From: Hathewaya limosa | GTDB lineage: Bacteria > Bacillota > Clostridia > Clostridiales > Clostridiaceae | Assembly (NCBI RefSeq): GCF_030815255.1 | Contig: NZ_JAUSWN010000009.1 | Coordinates: forward strand, 50,169-114,168 | Direction: 5' to 3' | DNA: 64,000 nucleotides | Part shown: in pieces, positions 44,869-53,249 of the stretch | Layout: the number at the start of each line of letters is the position of its first letter | How positions within the stretch are numbered: the stretch's first letter is position 1 | Notes under the pieces: generated by a model | Seen by the model: the letters and a program-made list of their open reading frames with translations, nothing else | What the model was told of the DNA's origin: nothing | Database searches by the model: none | Position numbers and translations under genes: made by a program

Positions 44869-44910
44869 AGTCATTAGCTAAAAGCACTTTAAGGCGAACT
44901 CCATCGCCTA
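44862..44910 (-). promoter_or_regulatory. Fluoride riboswitch (crcB RNA motif)
   Basis: On the minus strand the sequence runs from GGCGATGGAGTTCGCC, through a TTAAA linker and a small central stem with loop, to GCTAATGACTCCTACC. The conserved GGxGATGG...CGCC hairpin, and GCTGATGACTCCTAC-like 3' block match the fluoride aptamer, including complementarity between GGAGT and ACTCC for the pseudoknot. The antiporter at 43602 is its target. Confidence 0.88.
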
Positions 44911-44960
44911 TTATACAATTTTTTATTATTTTATAATATTTCATAGAAATAATCAATCTT

Positions 44961-45359
44961 TTATTTAGATTTTAATCCCTTAAAAATCATATAATCTACT
45001 ATTTTATCTAATTCAATCTTTTTATTTTTTAAATACAATTCTCCTAAAATAGCTTCTACAGAATCTGCTAACATATTATCTGTTAATGTTCCATTAAACT
45101 TTAAAACTCTATCTATCTTTAATTGTTTAGCTATAGAAGATGCATTATTTATAACATTTCTATACTCTTCATTTAAAATTTTATTATCAGCAAAAGAGAA
45201 CATATCATACAACTTAGTAGATACTTCACATCCTAAAATCTTGTCTCCAATAAATTGTAATTTTTCAAATTCTCGTTCTTTTTCTCTTTCTCTTATACTA
45301 TATACTAATGAATTTACCAATATATTTTTTTCTTTTAATTCTTCAATGATTCTATACAT
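44961..45359 (-). CDS. Stand-alone RNase III-like domain protein with altered active site
   Basis: A 132-residue protein consisting only of an RNase III fold. The signature ERLEFLGD is represented by EKLQFIGD (32-39) and the second metal motif by ADSVEAILGELYL (Asp99, Glu102). Gln35 stands where the catalytic, metal-binding Glu is expected. There is no dsRNA-binding domain, so the size resembles Mini-RNase III. It may be an inactive or non-cleaving structural RNA-binding protein, or a weak nuclease. TAGGAGTC precedes the ATG. The DEAD-box helicase gene lies just upstream on the same strand (122 bases), a possible RNA-metabolism pair. Confidence 0.72.
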   Translation of the reverse strand: MYRIIEELKEKNILVNSLVYSIREREKEREFEKLQFIGDKILGCEVSTKLYDMFSFADNKILNEEYRNVINNASSIAKQLKIDRVLKFNGTLTDNMLADSVEAILGELYLKNKKIELDKIVDYMIFKGLKSK

Positions 45360-45480
45360 ACTTCTTGACTCCTACTTCGATTATTTATATATTTTTAGCT
45401 ACATACTTAATATTTTATCATAAAATGAATAGTCATTGGTAAATTTTCTTATTAATCTAACTATATAACATATGTAATTT

Positions 45481-46587
45481 CTAAATTTCTTTTCTTGAAA
45501 TATCAAATCCAATTTCTTTTTCTATTAAATCTAAAACATATTTATCTTTTGGATCTATAAATAAACAAGTTCTTCCCATCTCACCAGCTCTTCCTGTTCT
45601 TCCTATACGATGTATATATGTCTCTGTATTTTCTGGAATATCATAGTTATATATATGGGTAACACCATTTACATCTAATCCTCTTGCAGCTACATCTGTT
45701 GCTATTAAATATTGTATTTTTAAGTTTCTAAAATCTTTCATAACTCTTTCTCGTTTAGCTTGTGTTAAATCCCCATGTAATTTTGTACAGTTATATCCTT
45801 TTTGATGAAGAAACTCCTCAAGTTCGTCAACTCTTCTTTTAGTTCTACAGAAAATAATAGCCATAAATGCATTATCTTTATCTAAAATTTTACACAATGC
45901 GTCTCTTTTATTTCTATCTGTTGTCTCAACTACATACTGTTCTATATTTTTAAGCGTAACCTGATCTTCATCTATTGTTATAACCTTAGGATTATTCATA
46001 TATCTATATGCTAATTTTTTTACCTTTGAATCCATGGTAGCAGAAAAACAAAGAGTCTGACGATTTTTAGAAGGTGTATATTTTATAATTTCTTCAATTT
46101 CATTTTTGAATCCCATGTAGAGCATTTGATCTGCCTCATCTAAAACCAAAGTTTTTAAATTACATAAACTTATAGTTTTTCTTTTTAGGTGATCTAATAA
46201 CCTTCCTGGAGTTGCTATTATTAAATGAATATCTCCTTTTAATTTATTTAGCTGTGAACCTATATCCTTTCCTCCATATGCGGCTAGGATATTTAAGTTT
46301 TTACTTTCAGTTAATTTTTTAGCCTCTTCAGTAATTTGTATTGCAAGTTCTCTAGTAGGTGTTATTATAAGTCCTTGAACAAAATTTATATCAGAAGACA
46401 TATTTTCAAACATAGGTAATAAAAACGCTAAGGTTTTACCAGTACCAGTTTGTGCCTCTGCTATAACATCATTTCCCTCTTTTATACTTACAATACTTTT
46501 TTCTTGAATTTTGGTTGGTTCATTAATTCCCTCTTTTTTTAATATATTTATTATATCTTCACTAATTCCCATTTCATTAAATTTCAT
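45481..46587 (-). CDS. DEAD-box ATP-dependent RNA helicase
   Basis: A 368-residue helicase containing just the two RecA-like domains. It shows the Q motif (GINEPTKIQEKS), motif I AQTGTGKT, Ia PTRELA, Ib TPGRL, II DEAD, III SAT, V ARGLDV and VI HRIGRTGRAG. It lacks the C-terminal RNA-binding tail of CshA or DbpA, so the substrate cannot be assigned. Such enzymes unwind RNA during ribosome assembly, decay and cold adaptation, and a cold-shock gene is divergently encoded 375 bases away. Confidence 0.95.
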   Translation of the reverse strand: MKFNEMGISEDIINILKKEGINEPTKIQEKSIVSIKEGNDVIAEAQTGTGKTLAFLLPMFENMSSDINFVQGLIITPTRELAIQITEEAKKLTESKNLNILAAYGGKDIGSQLNKLKGDIHLIIATPGRLLDHLKRKTISLCNLKTLVLDEADQMLYMGFKNEIEEIIKYTPSKNRQTLCFSATMDSKVKKLAYRYMNNPKVITIDEDQVTLKNIEQYVVETTDRNKRDALCKILDKDNAFMAIIFCRTKRRVDELEEFLHQKGYNCTKLHGDLTQAKRERVMKDFRNLKIQYLIATDVAARGLDVNGVTHIYNYDIPENTETYIHRIGRTGRAGEMGRTCLFIDPKDKYVLDLIEKEIGFDISRKEI

Positions 46588-46772
46588 ATTTTATTATTTA
46601 CCTTTCGACTTGTATATTTTTTAAGTAACTATATCTTATTATAAGTATTATCTCAATAACTATCAATGTTTCCCTTATAAAGATTATATAAAAATTTTAA
46701 TGTTAAATCCCTTAATAATACCCCAAAATAATTTTTATTTTTAATATTTTTATAAAAATATTAAAAAAACAC

Positions 46773-46800
46773 TTGCACTATTTTTTATATAGTATATAAT
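46773..46800 (+). promoter_or_regulatory. Promoter of the cold-shock gene
   Basis: TTGCAC (46773-46778), 16-bp spacer, TATAAT (46795-46800). It predicts an mRNA leader of about 155 nt, long for this genome and typical of cold-shock genes. The remainder of 46588-46772 is AT-rich and holds the leader of the DEAD-box gene. Confidence 0.65.
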
Positions 46801-46894
46801 AGGTTAAGTAAACAACTTTGATTCAAAAATAAATTATTTATGAATAACATTTTTAGGATTATATAGAGCTAAGAAATTAACTTATTTATATACA

Positions 46895-46953
46895 TTCTGA
46901 AATTTTTATTAAGTATTTATTTTCCACGAATTAAAGTAATAAAAATTTCGGAG
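46895..46953 (+). promoter_or_regulatory. Leader hairpin overlapping the csp ribosome site
   Basis: A 13-bp perfect stem (46899-46911 with 46937-46949) extends by four pairs including two wobbles into 46895-46898 with 46950-46953. These bases are GGAG of the GGAGG ribosome site. A 25-nt loop closes it. This looks like a structure controlling ribosome access, perhaps temperature-dependent. Confidence 0.6.
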
Positions 46954-46962
46954 GTACGAAAC

Positions 46963-47160
46963 ATGCAAGGTACAGTTAAATGGTTTAACGCAGAAAAAGG
47001 ATTTGGATTTATCACTACTGAGGAAGGAAAAGACGTTTTCGCTCATTTCTCTCAAATCCAAAAAGAAGGATTCAAAACTTTAGAAGAAGGTCAAAACGTT
47101 ACTTTTGAAGTAGTTGAAGGACCTAAAGGACCTCAAGCTGAAAACATCCAAACTATCTAA
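46963..47160 (+). CDS. Cold-shock protein (CspA/CspB family)
   Basis: A 65-residue OB-fold nucleic-acid chaperone. RNP-1 (KGFGFIT) and RNP-2 (DVFAHFS) are intact, and the whole protein is one cold-shock domain beginning MQGTVKWFNAEKGFGFI. It binds single-stranded RNA and melts structure at low temperature. GGAGG precedes the ATG. The codon use (AAC, TTC, ATC) is richer in C-ending codons than the neighbours, as expected for a highly expressed gene. A long leader with a hairpin over the ribosome site precedes it. Confidence 0.97.
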   Translation: MQGTVKWFNAEKGFGFITTEEGKDVFAHFSQIQKEGFKTLEEGQNVTFEVVEGPKGPQAENIQTI

Positions 47161-47176
47161 TTAATTTAGAAAAGTT

Positions 47177-47204
47177 AAGACCTAAAGAGAATTCTTTAGG
47201 TCTT
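47177..47204 (+). terminator. Terminator of the csp gene
   Basis: A 12-bp perfect stem, AAGACCTAAAGA with its complement, 4-nt loop, then TTTTTAA. Confidence 0.88.
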
Positions 47205-47307
47205 TTTAATTTATTATTAGTTTTTTTATTTTTATATACTGAACTTATATGTATATATTTTTATAATTAGTTTCATAATATTTTATAAAAAATATATAGT
47301 TCATTTT

Positions 47308-47787
47308 CTATATATATTTTTTTTCACATTTTTTCAACTCATCTATAAACTTTTCTTCTTGTAATATTATATCAGTTAAAACTTTATATTCTATTGTATT
47401 TATATCTTCATATTGCTGAATTAATCTTCCTCTAACATTTATAATTAAAGCTTTTTCTTCCTCATTTAAATTTATACATCTTTCTAAGAAATCTTTAACT
47501 TCTCCATTACATGAAAAACTTATCATGGTATTATGAAACTGAGATATTAAAGATGATATTTTATCATATATAAATATATCTATATCCTTTAAATCTTTAT
47601 GTTTTAAATCCTCCTTTAATAATTTACAATGTTCTATTTTACTATTCCTATAATTAATAAATACATTGATAATTAAACATAATGGTTTATTTGATCTATA
47701 TTCATTTTGGGTATCTTTATATAAATCTAAAATTTTGTTTGATATATCAATTTTTCTTTCTAATAAATCTATTACATTATATGCCAT
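47308..47787 (-). CDS. Helical protein of unknown function (159 aa)
   Basis: Not recognised. It appears all-alpha, with four or five amphipathic helices (for example IDLLERKIDISNKILDLYKDTQ and TIEYKVLTDIILQEEKFIDELKK) and scattered cysteines. It has no signal peptide or membrane segment. The spacing of acidic and His residues loosely suggests a four-helix bundle, but I cannot assign a metal site. The frame starts with a GTG at 47796, but AGAGGTG covers it and suits the ATG at 47787. No operon partner. Confidence 0.6.
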   Translation of the reverse strand: MAYNVIDLLERKIDISNKILDLYKDTQNEYRSNKPLCLIINVFINYRNSKIEHCKLLKEDLKHKDLKDIDIFIYDKISSLISQFHNTMISFSCNGEVKDFLERCINLNEEEKALIINVRGRLIQQYEDINTIEYKVLTDIILQEEKFIDELKKCEKKYI

Positions 47788-47892
47788 ATAATACACCTCT
47801 TTTTTATACCTATATTCTATATTACTCTAATTCTTATAATAGATTTACTTTTTTTGAAAAATTTCTATATTCTTTTTTTTGTTAAATAAAAA

Positions 47893-47924
47893 AATCTTAC
47901 TTAACCTATAAATTAAGTAAGATT
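47893..47924 (-). terminator. Terminator after the hydrogenase-MCP fusion gene
   Basis: AATCTTACTTAA pairs perfectly with TTAAGTAAGATT (12 bp, 8-nt loop). TTTTTTTATTTAAC follows on the minus strand. Confidence 0.8.
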
Positions 47925-47938
47925 AAATAATAAACTTT

Positions 47939-49828
47939 TTATTCTTTTATTAGAGTAAAAGCTACTGAAGAAATTTCTTCTTGTTTTGCAGTTATTTCTT
48001 GTATTGATGCAGATATATTATCTATAGCTGACTTAACATTTTCACTCTTATCATTTAAAAGTTCAGAGACATTTCTTATATTTTCTATGCTTTTATTCAT
48101 TTCTTCTTGTTCTCTTATAGTTGATGTTGCCACTCTATTGCTCTCTGCTGCTAATTTTTTAACTTCTGAAGCTACAACTCCAAATCCCTTACCTGCATCC
48201 CCTGCACGAGCTGCTTCAATAGATGCATTTAATGAAAGTAAATTAGTTTGAGAAGATATTTGTACTATTTCATCTGACGAGTTATTAAATACTCTTATTT
48301 TTTCTTCCATAGTTTTTACACTATCCTCTAAAATTTTAGCTGTATTATTCATATCCTCCATCTCATTTATTATATTTTGCATCTGTACATTACTCTCTGA
48401 ATTTCCTTCTGCTATTTCTTGTATAGAAGATATTATTTGTTCTACATTAGATTTAAGTTCTTTAGAACTTTTAAGTCTTTCTTCACTTAATAATTCTACT
48501 TTCTTTAGCGCAGCTTCTATTTCCATATTTTTATCATCTAAAATACTTTTTTCTTGTTCTATAATAGTTTTATTATAACTCATACAGTTTTCTTTTAAAT
48601 TTAATTCATTATATATAGCTTTAACCATTTGCCTACAATTTTTATATCCACATGCGGAACAATCTATATTCCTATCTCTTTCATTAAATTTTAGTAATTC
48701 CTTATATATCTCTTCTTCTTCTTTTTCACTAGGACTCCTTAATTCTTTAGTATTTAACTTACTATATTCTCTATAGAAATCTTCTATATTCAATTCTTTA
48801 TCGAATTTCTTATGTAACCTTTTTATTTCCTTTTTATTCTTTTCCTTCTTAATATTATTGAATTTAAAATCTATATTATCCAATTCATTCTTATCACATA
48901 CACTAGCTGTTCCTATATTACATCCAAATTCGCAATTTAAAATATCTAATATACCTGGTAATATCTTATTCGAAACTTTTCTCTCTTCATAACTATTTAA
49001 ATACCTATATGCTATTTCTTGCCCTTCTATTTGTCTAATCCATATGTCACTATTATAATTTTCTATATTTTCCTTTAATCCACCCGGTCTGCTAAATAAG
49101 AATCCTAGTCCACTTTCTTTATGAAAATCTACTTCCTCATAAGAATCTAAATTTATGTTATTTCTTTTTAAATACTCTTCAATTTTTTTAAATGTAACAT
49201 TATATTTAACATATCCTTTAGTATTCTTATTCTGAATTTCATCTTTTTTAGCTATACATGGTGATAAAAATGCAAATTCTTCCTGCACCTTTAAATATTT
49301 TTTAAAATAAATTGCCGCACAAATTAAAGGACTTTGTATAGGCGCTAAACTCTCCAGTAACCCTGTTCTATTTTTTTCTATGTAATTAACTATTGATGGA
49401 CACGGTTGAGCTATAATAGGCTTTTGTGGATTATTTTTTATATACTTTAAATATGCCCATATAGTTATATCTGCTCCAAAAGACACATCATAAAAACACT
49501 TTACTCCTTTAGACTTTAAATATCCAAATAATTTTTTATAATTAGGAAAATTAGCCCTAATAGCAGGTGCAGCTAATATAGATATATTTTTCCCTTTATC
49601 TAACCCTTCAAAAAAATACTCTATATCATCTCTATAGTTTCTTGCTTTATGTTCACAAACCTCTATACACTTACCACAATGAATACACTTATCAATATTT
49701 ATTTTTACCTTGTTCATTCCGTCTTTTATATATGCCTTATTAGCATCTAATACTGGACAATATCTTATACATTGATTACACCCAACACAATTTTCCTCAT
49801 TTGTAAATATTAATACATTATCCTCCAT
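47939..49828 (-). CDS. [FeFe]-hydrogenase-like / methyl-accepting chemotaxis fusion protein (sensory hydrogenase)
   Basis: A 629-residue soluble protein. Residues 10-62 hold two 4Fe-4S sites (Cys14, 17, 20, 24 and Cys48, 51, 54, 58). Residues 75-310 are the [FeFe]-hydrogenase catalytic-type domain with H-cluster cysteines Cys143 (QPCPS), Cys191 (SPCIAKKDE), Cys299 and Cys303 (NCEFGC). Residues about 370-415 hold another Fe-S motif (DCSACGYKNC...NC), then a coiled coil, and about 440-629 are an MCP signalling domain with tip TNLLSLNASIEAARAGDAGKGF. The proton-relay Cys that precedes Cys143 in true hydrogenases is Pro. It probably senses H2 or redox state and signals to CheA; there is no membrane segment. 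The start codon is preceded by AGAGGAG. Confidence 0.88.
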   Translation of the reverse strand: MEDNVLIFTNEENCVGCNQCIRYCPVLDANKAYIKDGMNKVKINIDKCIHCGKCIEVCEHKARNYRDDIEYFFEGLDKGKNISILAAPAIRANFPNYKKLFGYLKSKGVKCFYDVSFGADITIWAYLKYIKNNPQKPIIAQPCPSIVNYIEKNRTGLLESLAPIQSPLICAAIYFKKYLKVQEEFAFLSPCIAKKDEIQNKNTKGYVKYNVTFKKIEEYLKRNNINLDSYEEVDFHKESGLGFLFSRPGGLKENIENYNSDIWIRQIEGQEIAYRYLNSYEERKVSNKILPGILDILNCEFGCNIGTASVCDKNELDNIDFKFNNIKKEKNKKEIKRLHKKFDKELNIEDFYREYSKLNTKELRSPSEKEEEEIYKELLKFNERDRNIDCSACGYKNCRQMVKAIYNELNLKENCMSYNKTIIEQEKSILDDKNMEIEAALKKVELLSEERLKSSKELKSNVEQIISSIQEIAEGNSESNVQMQNIINEMEDMNNTAKILEDSVKTMEEKIRVFNNSSDEIVQISSQTNLLSLNASIEAARAGDAGKGFGVVASEVKKLAAESNRVATSTIREQEEMNKSIENIRNVSELLNDKSENVKSAIDNISASIQEITAKQEEISSVAFTLIKE

Positions 49829-50074
49829 AAAAACACTCCTCTTTTAATAATAACCCTCCTTCTTATAATTCGAACATTTCCAACTTTTTTTAACTTAATT
49901 TATAATTTTTTTATTTTTTTATTTATGAATATTCGCATTCACAATAAAATTGTTAAGTATATCTATTATTCTTAAATAAATAAAAAAATTAATTTAAGAA
50001 TTTTTTTCATAATTAAATTAATATTTATATATATTTTTTCATATTAAAATTTCTGACTTCAAGTATTAATAAAA

Positions 50075-50115
50075 AAGGAATTAGCCTAAATAAGTTTTAT
50101 TTAGGCTAATTCCTT
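50075..50115. terminator. Terminator of the third MCP gene
   Basis: An 18-bp perfect stem (50075-50092 with 50098-50115) and a 5-nt loop, with A-rich sequence on the left giving a U-run on the minus strand. Confidence 0.85.
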
Positions 50116-50122
50116 AAGTAAT

Positions 50123-51835
50123 TTAAATCTTAAATTTTGAAACTATTTCATTAAGTTTTTGTGCAAGTTCAGCTTGATCCTGAGATGTACATGCAACTTG
50201 TTCCATTGCTTGAGTTGATTCATTTACACTATCTTGAATTTCATTTAAATTTTCTGATGAATTTTGAGCCATTTCAGCCATATTTTGAACTGCCTCATTT
50301 ACCTGTTCTATGGTTCCTGTAATTTCCTGTGTCATAGAAGCTAATTCTTCTGACATATTGCTTACGAATATGCCATCATTTTCATATTCTTCTCCTACTT
50401 TTATAAAATTTTCAAACTGTTTAATAACATTATTGTTCATAAAATTTAATAACTCATTACTATTTCTAGATAAATTACCAAATGAAACTTGAACCTCTTC
50501 TATAGTAGATTCTACATTTTCTACTGCTTGAGCTGATTGTTCAGCAAGCTTTCTTACTTCATCCGCTACAACTGCAAATCCTTTTCCTTGCTCTCCTGCT
50601 CTTGCTGCCTCTATGGCCGCATTAAGGGATAATAGATTTATTTGTTTTGCTATACTTGATATTGTATCGGCCATGACTTTAATTTCACTAACAACTTTTC
50701 CTTTTTCAATATCCTTTAAAATTTCTTTTTCCATATCCATATAAATTTTATTAGTGTTTTCAACTGCCTCTTTACTATTTTGTTCTACTGTAACAGCCCT
50801 TTCCTTAATTTCAATAGCATTATTGCTTCCATATAGTGCCTTATCAGATAATATTGAAACACTTGAATCTACTTCTTCAACTGATGCTGATAACTCCTGA
50901 GCCGTTGCACTTGTTTCTTGAACACCAACATTTATCTTTTTAGTTGACTCATTAATATTTTCAAGTTTAGATGTCATCTCTTCCACAGTAGCAGATAATT
51001 CTTCACTGGATGCACTCATATCTTGTGTGCTATTTATAACACTTTTAATAAGAGTATTTACATTATCTTGAGCTTTATTTAAAGCTTCACTTGTCTGTCC
51101 AAACTCATTTTTCTCTGAAATATCTATTTTAGTGGAAAAATCATATTGAGATAATCGATAAGCAAACCTTTTTATTTTATTTAGCGGATTTATTATTGAT
51201 TTTATAAGTAAAATTGCACATATTATAAGTAAAATCACTGAAATACTAAATATGATTATTATTGCAGTTATAGAATCATTAAAAATGGAGTTATTTACAG
51301 CTATAGCGTCTCCTGCCCATTTAGCATTTAATTCTACTAATTTGTCTAACTCTCTTAAAACTTCATCTTTAGTTTGTTTAACTTCAGTAAATTTTTTTAA
51401 TGCTTCTTTTTTATCTTTAGTAAAACAGACTTCAGTATATTCTTTTCTAATACTTCTATATACACTTATTTTTTCTTCTAATTCATTCATTAATTTTTTA
51501 TCTTCATCTTTAGTAATTCCTGTCTTGTATAATTTAATACATTCATCGCTTTGTCTTGTAATTTTTTCATTTTCTTCAATTAAATTTTTTACTTCTTCTT
51601 TTGTAGTAACATGAGGTAGTATTTGTAAATTAGAATATATTGTTAAAAAATTCTTATTTAAGTCATTAATTGAAATTATACCAATAATATTATCATAATA
51701 TAATCCGTTAGCAGATTTATCTATTTTATTAATACCTAAAACCCCAAATCCCCCAATAAACATCATTAATAATGCGATTACTAAAAAGCTAGTTATAAGT
51801 TTACTAGATATCTTTAAATTTTTTAATAATTTCAT
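50123..51835 (-). CDS. Methyl-accepting chemotaxis protein (third copy in window)
   Basis: A 570-residue membrane chemoreceptor: helix 1 (about 12-32), four-helix-bundle sensor (about 35-185), helix 2 (about 187-212), HAMP, and signalling domain with tip INLLSLNAAIEAARAGEQGKGFAVVADEVRKLAEQS. It is less similar to the pair at 39.6-43.3 kb than they are to each other. GGAGG precedes the ATG. It lies directly upstream of the hydrogenase-MCP fusion on the same strand, but a strong terminator separates them. Confidence 0.94.
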   Translation of the reverse strand: MKLLKNLKISSKLITSFLVIALLMMFIGGFGVLGINKIDKSANGLYYDNIIGIISINDLNKNFLTIYSNLQILPHVTTKEEVKNLIEENEKITRQSDECIKLYKTGITKDEDKKLMNELEEKISVYRSIRKEYTEVCFTKDKKEALKKFTEVKQTKDEVLRELDKLVELNAKWAGDAIAVNNSIFNDSITAIIIIFSISVILLIICAILLIKSIINPLNKIKRFAYRLSQYDFSTKIDISEKNEFGQTSEALNKAQDNVNTLIKSVINSTQDMSASSEELSATVEEMTSKLENINESTKKINVGVQETSATAQELSASVEEVDSSVSILSDKALYGSNNAIEIKERAVTVEQNSKEAVENTNKIYMDMEKEILKDIEKGKVVSEIKVMADTISSIAKQINLLSLNAAIEAARAGEQGKGFAVVADEVRKLAEQSAQAVENVESTIEEVQVSFGNLSRNSNELLNFMNNNVIKQFENFIKVGEEYENDGIFVSNMSEELASMTQEITGTIEQVNEAVQNMAEMAQNSSENLNEIQDSVNESTQAMEQVACTSQDQAELAQKLNEIVSKFKI

Positions 51836-52228
51836 CTATATTTCCTCCATTAGTATTTTATTTTATCGACATTTTCTTATATAGATTTTATTCAACTTAA
51901 ACTCTCCTAAATTTAAACCACCTTTATATTCGTAATGTTTATGAATTTCTTTATGTATAAATACACTTTTATTCCTTTGTAATATTTACCAACATTTTGT
52001 AACATAAATATATCGTTCATCATATATTAAAAATATAGTAAGAGCTTAACTAAACAATCATAACTCAAAATAGCTCTGATTTATATTTTTACAAGTTAAT
52101 TACTCCTTATATGTAATAAAAATCTCCTTCAAAAACAAACAGTTATTAATCTATGTTCAGGTTAATAACTGTTTTTCCTTTTAATATTAAATTAATTTTA
52201 TATTTAAACATTATATTCCATAATATAT
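51836..52228. other. Gene-poor stretch upstream of the third MCP
   Basis: AT-rich, with the MCP promoter region at its left end, one terminator hairpin (52138-52173) and no ORF I believe. With the decayed helicase fragment next to it, this looks like a degraded segment. Confidence 0.5.
52138..52173 (-). terminator. Hairpin terminator beside the decayed helicase fragment
   Basis: AACAGTTATTAA (52138-52149) pairs perfectly with TTAATAACTGTT (52162-52173). T-runs follow on the plus strand and on the minus strand. It probably was the terminator of the now broken helicase gene. Confidence 0.65.
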
Positions 52229-52515
52229 CTATTTTATATTTAAATTTTTATTAATAAATTTCTTAACATCTTTTATGTTATTAGTTTTAACTTTCATAGT
52301 AAGCGAATTCCATATACTATCTGAATAACTTTTGTTATACGGTTTACCCACTCTTGGATCAAGTATAGTAATAATACTTTATCTTTATAATTACGAATTA
52401 ATCTAACTGTGCCTTGTCTAAGCTTTATTAACATCTCAGGAACATCTACATCCATCAAAGGATTTTTGATAATACTTTTCTTTATATCATTATACTTATT
52501 CTTCCTATGATAAAT
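52229..52515 (-). pseudogene. Decayed C-terminal fragment of a DinG/Rad3-like DNA helicase
   Basis: Reading minus from about 52515, the frame gives KNPLMDVDVPEMLIKLRQG then TVRLIRNYKDK, the helicase motif VI region (usual QGxGRLIR). It then loses phase near 52378-52382. A different frame continues with ITILDPRVGKPYNKSY through to a TAG at 52229, the normal C-terminal region of DinG-type helicases. One lost base (GGT to GT) would restore it. The whole N-terminal ATPase part is absent and motif VI has a Gly-to-Val change, so this is a remnant. Confidence 0.72.
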
Positions 52516-52541
52516 ATAAATTTTTTACATAAAAAAAATAA

Positions 52542-52571
52542 TAAAGAAAAATTAAAATAACTTTTTCTTTA
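52542..52571 (-). terminator. Terminator at the end of the ger region
   Basis: TAAAGAAAAA pairs with TTTTTCTTTA (10 bp), and TTATTTTTTTT follows on the minus strand. It lies 31 bases past the stop at 52602. Confidence 0.65.
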
Positions 52572-52601
52572 CTATTTATTATTCTAAATTCATAAATAAT
52601 C

Positions 52602-53149
52602 TTATCTATTATATTGCATCATATAGTTCATTAATGGACATGACATATTATTTCCATTATTATAGCCCATCATTTGAGAATACATTGCTTGCATAAAATT
52701 TTGCATTGGATATGCTGTTTGATACATAGAATTTGGTGATGAATTGCAAGGAAAAACATACCCTACAAAACAATATCCTTGTTGATTTGGTGGAATTGGT
52801 GTTGGTTGATCTGGTACTAAGTCACAATCAACTTCTTTACAAATCGGATTCTCTATAGTTCCTGTAATTACAAAGCATCTATCATCAGATTCTACATATT
52901 CCTTACTAAATATAGTAATAAGGTTTTTTTGTGATGCACTACCTTCTATATTTATAGAAACGGATGTTACTTCATCTGGATATTCCACTTTATTTATTGT
53001 ACTCATCGGAAATACAGCACTTTCAGTTGTATAATTTTCTCCTAAAATTTTATAACTTATTAATACTTTAACAAAAAAATTACTATAGTTTGCTTTTTAA
53101 CATATTCAATATTATTATCTCTAACCAACTTTTTATTAGTTTTATCCAT
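52602..53149 (-). CDS. Unknown protein interrupted by a poly-T frameshift (possible spore-associated protein)
   Basis: An ATG at 53149 has a good AAAAGGTG site and encodes MDKTNKKLVRDNNIEYVKKQ, but it runs out of frame at a run of seven T (53073-53079, A on the plus strand). The next frame then continues VKVLISYKILGENYTTES into the 134-residue downstream part (52602-53006), whose internal ATG has no ribosome site. One extra T would fuse them into about 182 residues. The C-terminal third is rich in Met, Gln, Tyr and Asn (MYQTAYPMQNFMQAMYSQMMG), with paired cysteines (CKEVDCD, CFVGYVFPC), reminiscent of coat-type proteins. Family not recognised. It follows the ger operon by 100 bases. Confidence 0.62.
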
Positions 53150-53249
53150 AGTTTTTCACCTTTTAATCTCAGTCAAGATTTCTCTTGCTAATGTATTTTA
53201 TGCTTTTTAAATCAATATTGTTACATAATGCTCTTAGATAAATCTACTA

